A DNA stretch of 9,822 nucleotides from an uncultured bacterium (GTDB lineage: Bacteria; Cloacimonadota; Cloacimonadia; Cloacimonadales; Cloacimonadaceae). The notes below the pieces were generated by a model that had not been told where the DNA came from, did not search any database, and worked only from the letters and a program-made list of their open reading frames with translations. Where the stretch lies: the NCBI GenBank assembly GCA_937924555.1, contig CALDSN010000017.1:1-9822 (forward strand), written 5' to 3'. Made by a program: the position numbers and the translations under genes. Of this stretch, positions 7,422 through 9,822 are shown piece by piece; the stretch's first letter is position 1, and the number at the start of each line of letters is the position of its first letter.

Positions 7422-7465
7422 AGGTGATTCTCTCATCCCACCCGGGAGTCACGAGGGAGTCACCT
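7422..7465 (+). repeat. 13-bp stem hairpin
   Basis: AGGTGATTCTCTC (7422-7434) can pair with GAGGGAGTCACCT (7453-7465): 13 pairs including two G-U pairs when read as plus-strand RNA, with an 18-base loop. On the minus strand the two G-U pairs become mismatches, so the structure favours a plus-strand transcript. The loop contains CCCGGG, and GGGAGTCAC occurs twice (7444-7452 and 7455-7463). No T-run follows, so it is not a standard terminator. Confidence 0.55.
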
Positions 7466-7536
7466 AAGAATGACCTGGCATTTCTTGCATGAGAACTCGA
7501 AATACGCAGGATGGGATAAAAAAAGAGGGGAAGGGA

Positions 7537-7586
7537 GGGTTAAGGGTAAGGGTTAAAGGTTAAGCGTTAAGCGTTAGACGTTAGAC
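7537..7586. repeat. Degenerate short tandem array of GGGTTAA / GTTARRC units
   Basis: The array starts with GGGTTAA, GGGTAA and GGGTTAAA (7537-7557) and passes into four clean 7-base units: GTTAAGC, GTTAAGC, GTTAGAC, GTTAGAC (7559-7586). The gradual change of unit suggests slippage followed by mutation. Confidence 0.7.
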
Positions 7587-7594
7587 GAGCTGCG
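7572..7594 (+). repeat. 23-base dispersed repeat, copy 1
   Basis: This covers the end of the GTTAGAC array plus the following GAGCTGCG. It matches 8081-8103 in the same orientation at 21 of 23 positions (differences at unit positions 6 and 18). Confidence 0.6.
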
Positions 7595-7610
7595 CACATT
7601 TCAGATTAAC

Positions 7611-7642
7611 GGGTTAGCGGGTTAGCAGGTTAACGGGTTAAT
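7611..7642. repeat. Four 8-base tandem units of GGGTTAGC type
   Basis: The units are GGGTTAGC, GGGTTAGC, AGGTTAAC and GGGTTAAT, directly abutting. This is a second GTTA-based array with an 8-base rather than 7-base period, about 25 bases after the first. Confidence 0.75.
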
Positions 7643-7678
7643 AATGACACTGAGTGAAGGCACGTAGATTATTCTTTT

Positions 7679-7721
7679 AACACAGAGAAAAGCAGAGCGA
7701 GGGCAGAGAAAAGCAGAGGAG
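7679..7721. repeat. CAGAGAAAAGCAGAG repeat pair
   Basis: CAGAGAAAAGCAGAG occurs twice in a row (within 7679-7697 and 7702-7718), the first copy preceded by AACA. A related copy lies at 8029-8063, also preceded by T-rich sequence and AACA. Confidence 0.65.
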
Positions 7722-7755
7722 TGGAGCGATGGCGTTAAGTGTTAATGGGATAGTA

Positions 7756-7780
7756 GGGGTCAGCCCTATGTGTCTGCCAA
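7756..7780 (+). repeat. TATGTGTCTGCC dispersed repeat, copy 1
   Basis: GGGG, four variable bases, then CCCTATGTGTCTGCC and A residues. The same arrangement occurs in the same orientation at 8587-8612, with only the four internal bases and one inserted C differing. Confidence 0.65.
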
Positions 7781-7815
7781 ATGAATGCACATAACACAAA
7801 CAATATCCAGCCGTT

Positions 7816-7937
7816 AAGCCCGGAGGGCGAAATCCAATAGCGATGGGTTCGGAGCATTGCCCAGCAATGCGCAGACCCTCGTAAAGGCACCCCACGAAAT
7901 GAGAAAGCCCCTCAGGGCGACACAACCCTGGTGGGTT
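7816..7937. repeat. Cluster of small hairpins (REP-like)
   Basis: Four short inverted repeats lie in 122 bases. Two share the pattern AAGCCC-n-GGGCGA (7816-7830 and 7905-7920). Between them GCATTGC-cca-GCAATGC (7854-7870) is a perfect 7-bp stem that can be extended by GGGT (7845-7848) with ACCC (7875-7878). AACCC-tggt-GGGTT (7924-7937) closes the cluster. The arrangement resembles bacterial REP/BIME clusters; no REP-type transposase is present in the window. Confidence 0.6.
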
Positions 7938-8028
7938 AAACGGTAAACGTTAGACGTTAATCGGGCTCTACAGATTTAGGAGATGCAGGGGGATAATGCG
8001 CATTGCAAATAGCATTGAAGACTTATTC

Positions 8029-8063
8029 AACACAGAGCAAAGCAGAGAAAACAAGAGAAAAGC
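8029..8063. repeat. CAGAG/AAAAGC repeat, second locus
   Basis: AACACAGAGCAAAGCAGAG (8029-8047), followed by a weaker copy AACAAGAGAAAAGCA. The first part matches 7679-7697 with a single base difference. A5 followed by G8 (8064-8076) comes directly after. Confidence 0.6.
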
Positions 8064-8080
8064 AAAAAGGGGGGGGTATT

Positions 8081-8103
8081 CGTTACACGTTAGACGAACT
8101 GCG
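8081..8103 (+). repeat. 23-base dispersed repeat, copy 2
   Basis: Matches 7572-7594 at 21 of 23 positions in the same orientation; contains one GTTAGAC unit followed by GAACTGCG. It lies just before the large inverted repeat. Confidence 0.6.
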
Positions 8104-8122
8104 GATAATTAGCAACCATTCG

Positions 8123-8314
8123 AGTCCCAGCGGGACGGCATTTTAGATAGAAGAATGTAACCCTATGCAGATGAGTCCCATCGGGACGACACATCAATAT
8201 TCAATTGGGGGTGTTGTAAAGTTAGGTGCGAATACCATCCCGATGGGACTCTCATGGGAGAAGGATGTGACGCTTATATCCCTTTTCTATCTAAAATGCC
8301 GTCCCCATGGGACT
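8123..8314. repeat. 192-base nested inverted repeat built on GTCCC-GGGAC motifs
   Basis: The outer arms 8123-8152 and 8285-8314 are inverted copies agreeing at 28 of 30 positions; each consists of a GTCCC-GGGAC palindrome next to GGCATTTTAGATAGAA. Inside, GAGTCCCATCGGGA (8173-8186) and its exact complement (8238-8251) form a second, nested inverted pair of 14 bases. The 51-base centre has no open frame of note. The layout fits a non-autonomous element or a long structured RNA. No target-site duplication is obvious at the ends. Confidence 0.7.
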
Positions 8315-8364
8315 GAGAGTGTTGACAAATTCCGAAACAGATTTAGTACAAGCTAAAAGCCCGC

Positions 8365-8471
8365 CGTCATTCCAGCGCAGGCTGGAATCTAGTTCTTTTC
8401 TAATATACTGAATATTATGATGTTATGGCTATTCTATGTCCTCCTGGATCTCAGCCTTCGCTGGGATGACG
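8365..8471. repeat. 107-base element with hairpin-forming inverted termini
   Basis: The ends 8365-8389 and 8447-8471 are inverted copies agreeing at 21 of 25 positions, starting CGTCAT on each outer side. Each end is itself a hairpin: ATTCCAGC-gcag-GCTGGAAT (8369-8388, perfect 8-bp stem) and ATCTCAGC-cttc-GCTGGGAT (8448-8467, one G-T pair). The 57-base core is AT-rich. Similar CGTCATTCC...GGAAT repeats occur in many unrelated bacterial genomes, where they behave like REP or MITE elements. Confidence 0.65.
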
Positions 8472-8522
8472 TAAGGATGTATTATTTGAAAATGGCTTGT
8501 TAAGGACTTTGTCCACAGCCTG

Positions 8523-8538
8523 CGTCCCCATGGGACTC
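8523..8538. repeat. Isolated copy of the GTCCC-GGGAC motif
   Basis: CGTCCCCATGGGACTC matches the right arm of the large inverted repeat (8300-8314) and lies about 210 bases beyond it. It is the fifth copy of the motif in 420 bases. Confidence 0.6.
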
Positions 8539-8567
8539 TCCCCGTGGACTTACGGTGCATATTGCTT

Positions 8568-8612
8568 GCAGACACAAACACCTGTTGGGGCTTTCCCTAT
8601 GTGTCTGCCCAA
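8568..8612. repeat. Inverted repeat GCAGACACA/TGTGTCTGC containing TATGTGTCTGCC copy 2
   Basis: GCAGACACA (8568-8576) and TGTGTCTGC (8600-8608) form a 9-bp stem with a 23-base loop, 25-70 bases beyond the stop codon of the FG-GAP gene. The right half (8587-8612) is the second copy of the repeat at 7756-7780. It could stabilise the 3' end of the minus-strand mRNA, but no T-run follows on that strand, so I do not call it a terminator. Confidence 0.55.
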
Positions 8613-8636
8613 AGAGCTTACAACAAATATTAAACG

Positions 8637-9822
8637 TTAATATACCACAATCCGCTTGCTGCTCAGGCTTTGTCCACCGGTGCTTACCTTGATGATATAC
8701 ACCCCGCTGGGGAGTTCAGGAAGTTGGATGCTGCTTATCTCCCCACGGCTGCTGTTCTGCGCTTGGAATACCCACTGTCCTTTGAGGTTATATAGGCTAA
8801 TGGTTTTGGTGTTTAGCTGCTCATAGCCCTTACCCTGATAGCACAGAGTAACTGCCTTACCCATAGGCAGAGGATTGGGAAATGTACTGAAGCTCCACGC
8901 ATCTGTAAGCTGGGGAGCAAGCTCATCCTCGTTTGCAACGGTGGTATCGCTTAGCTGAGCATTTCCGGAATAAATCACCAAGGCACCTGTAACATCAGAT
9001 AGCCCTGGGGGTGCTTCCGGTGCCCCAACTGCAAGATCATCGAATCCATCGTTGTTAAAGTCACCACAAGCCATGGAATATCCAAAATATGAATATGTGG
9101 ATATCTCATCGGGAGCATTCAAATACAAATCTACCGTACCATTGAAGTTTTGCTTACCCATGCGGATAGCCACCCGTCCACTACCACCCCATTCCTCACA
9201 ATCTGAGCCAATTAGGTCATCAAAACCATCGCCATTAAGATCGCCGAACACTAAATCATAATCTGCCCAGTAGGGACCAAAATAAGCAGGCCAGAGTACC
9301 CTGCTCCATTGACTAGTTATATCGTTACTACCATACCATAAGTAACCATAATGGTTGCTGTTCGTATAAACGACTCTACCAAGAAAATCATCATAATCAT
9401 CTCCGTTTACATCTCCACAGGGCATCGGTTTCATATAATCCTCAATTGTACTATACTCTACCAACGATAGACTATCACATTGGCTGATATTCTGGCAACC
9501 GTAAAACAGGTTAACACTCATATTTGATATATCATTGAAATTCGTGTGTCCGATGACAAAATCTGCAAATCCATCATTGTTTACATCCCCTACTCCATTA
9601 ATGGTAGGATAGGAATGTACCTCTATATATGTATCATAAACCGTTTGCAGTGTTAGTGACCCACCCCAGAGCACCTGTATCTGTTTCCTGGAAGGACCGC
9701 TCCAATGATAAATAATCCCTATATCATTACAGCCATCCCCGTTTATATCACCCAAAGCTCTGGGTAATATTGATTCCACTCCCGGTCTTGCTCCGGAATC
9801 CCAACCTGGGTAATCTATCTGA
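8637..9822 (-). CDS. Secreted FG-GAP (integrin-alpha-like) repeat protein with T9SS sorting domain, 5' end missing
   Basis: The frame stays open to the high-coordinate edge, so 394 C-terminal residues are visible. The GTG at 9779 is only an internal codon, since the 14 codons before it (QIDYPGWDSGARPG) are in frame and look like protein. Five FG-GAP repeats appear at intervals of 54-60 residues, each with a DxNxDGxxD calcium-binding loop: DINGDGCND, DVNNDGFAD, DVNGDDYDD, DLNGDGFDD and DFNNDGFDD; the third has D for the usual G. A full integrin-type propeller has seven blades, so about two are probably upstream along with the signal peptide. The last 85 or so residues are a T9SS type-A domain (STFPNPL, SLYNLKGQWV, LPSGVYIIKV, ending in RIVVY). 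It is likely a cell-surface or secreted adhesion-type protein; the partner is unknown. It ends in TAA. Confidence 0.92.
   Translation of the reverse strand, partial: QIDYPGWDSGARPGVESILPRALGDINGDGCNDIGIIYHWSGPSRKQIQVLWGGSLTLQTVYDTYIEVHSYPTINGVGDVNNDGFADFVIGHTNFNDISNMSVNLFYGCQNISQCDSLSLVEYSTIEDYMKPMPCGDVNGDDYDDFLGRVVYTNSNHYGYLWYGSNDITSQWSRVLWPAYFGPYWADYDLVFGDLNGDGFDDLIGSDCEEWGGSGRVAIRMGKQNFNGTVDLYLNAPDEISTYSYFGYSMACGDFNNDGFDDLAVGAPEAPPGLSDVTGALVIYSGNAQLSDTTVANEDELAPQLTDAWSFSTFPNPLPMGKAVTLCYQGKGYEQLNTKTISLYNLKGQWVFQAQNSSRGEISSIQLPELPSGVYIIKVSTGGQSLSSKRIVVY

Larger units (their letters stand above)
7174..8636. other. Gene-free, repeat-rich intergenic region
   Basis: About 1.46 kb separates the two secreted-protein genes. 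The open frames here (for example 7677-7925 minus and 8165-8356 plus) run through repeats, lack homology I recognise and lack good ribosome binding sites, so I call no gene. From 7174 to about 7420 lies AT-rich DNA that should hold the propeller gene's promoter, but I cannot pick a convincing -35/-10 pair. From about 7420 to 8636 the sequence is a succession of hairpins, short tandem arrays and dispersed repeats, listed separately. I see no tRNA, rRNA, CRISPR array or transposase. Confidence 0.75.

Noticed and set aside
7677..7925. 82-residue minus-strand open frame
   Set aside because: It runs across AGAG repeats and REP-like hairpins, lacks a ribosome binding site I can recognise, and resembles no family.
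7559..8095. Integron attC sites (GTTAGAC and GTTAAGC fit the GTTRRRY core)
   Set aside because: Copies are tandem at 7 bases, lack paired RYYYAAC ends with an intervening stem, and no integrase or cassettes are present. The only possible pair (8025-8031 with 8089-8095) encloses low-complexity DNA that cannot fold.
8165..8356. 63-residue plus-strand open frame
   Set aside because: Its residues (SPIGTT, PMGLS, RPHGTE) are translations of the repeated GTCCC-GGGAC motif; it is a repeat artefact.
7537..8538. CRISPR array
   Set aside because: Repeats are either directly abutting 7-8-base units or irregularly spaced palindromes in both orientations, with no regular spacers and no cas genes.

Overview
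The window looks like a piece of the chromosome of a Gram-negative bacterium from the Fibrobacteres-Chlorobi-Bacteroidetes side of the tree. Two consecutive secreted proteins end in type IX secretion (T9SS) type-A sorting domains, and the efflux operon encodes a TolC-type outer-membrane channel and a lipoprotein adaptor. The combination of propeller or FG-GAP proteins with these C-terminal domains and repeat-rich intergenic DNA reminds me of Candidatus Cloacimonadota. That placement is an inference from style, not a database result. Every recognisable gene is on the minus strand, so transcription runs from high to low coordinates.

Positions 4731 down to 1 hold a compact six-gene operon: a TetR-family repressor, a TolC-family outer-membrane factor, a lipoprotein HlyD-type adaptor, two separate ABC ATPases and an ABC-2 permease cut by the window edge. 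Junctions are nearly all ATGA overlaps, with one 8-base overlap and one 4-base gap. The set resembles the E. coli CecR/YbhG-YbhF-YbhS-YbhR exporter, with two differences: the tandem-NBD protein is split into two genes, and a dedicated TolC is built in. The two ATPases are degenerate in complementary ways, which predicts one weak and one competent ATP site. A strong tandem palindrome just upstream of the repressor start is the likely operator.

Positions 5023-7173 encode a secreted protein with 14 propeller repeats (most simply two seven-bladed beta-propellers) followed by a T9SS sorting domain. Positions 8637-9822 encode the C-terminal part of a second secreted protein, with five visible calcium-binding FG-GAP repeats and another T9SS sorting domain. 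Its N-terminus lies outside the window.

Between these two genes lies about 1.46 kb (7174-8636) with no convincing gene. It is filled with small repeats: hairpins, short GTTA-type tandem arrays, dispersed AGAG-rich and TGTGTCTGCC elements, a 192-base nested inverted repeat built around a GTCCC-GGGAC motif, and a 107-base element with hairpin ends. This is the least explained part of the window. It could be a dumping ground for REP- or MITE-like non-autonomous elements or a source of structured RNA. I see no complete new defence or mobile system.
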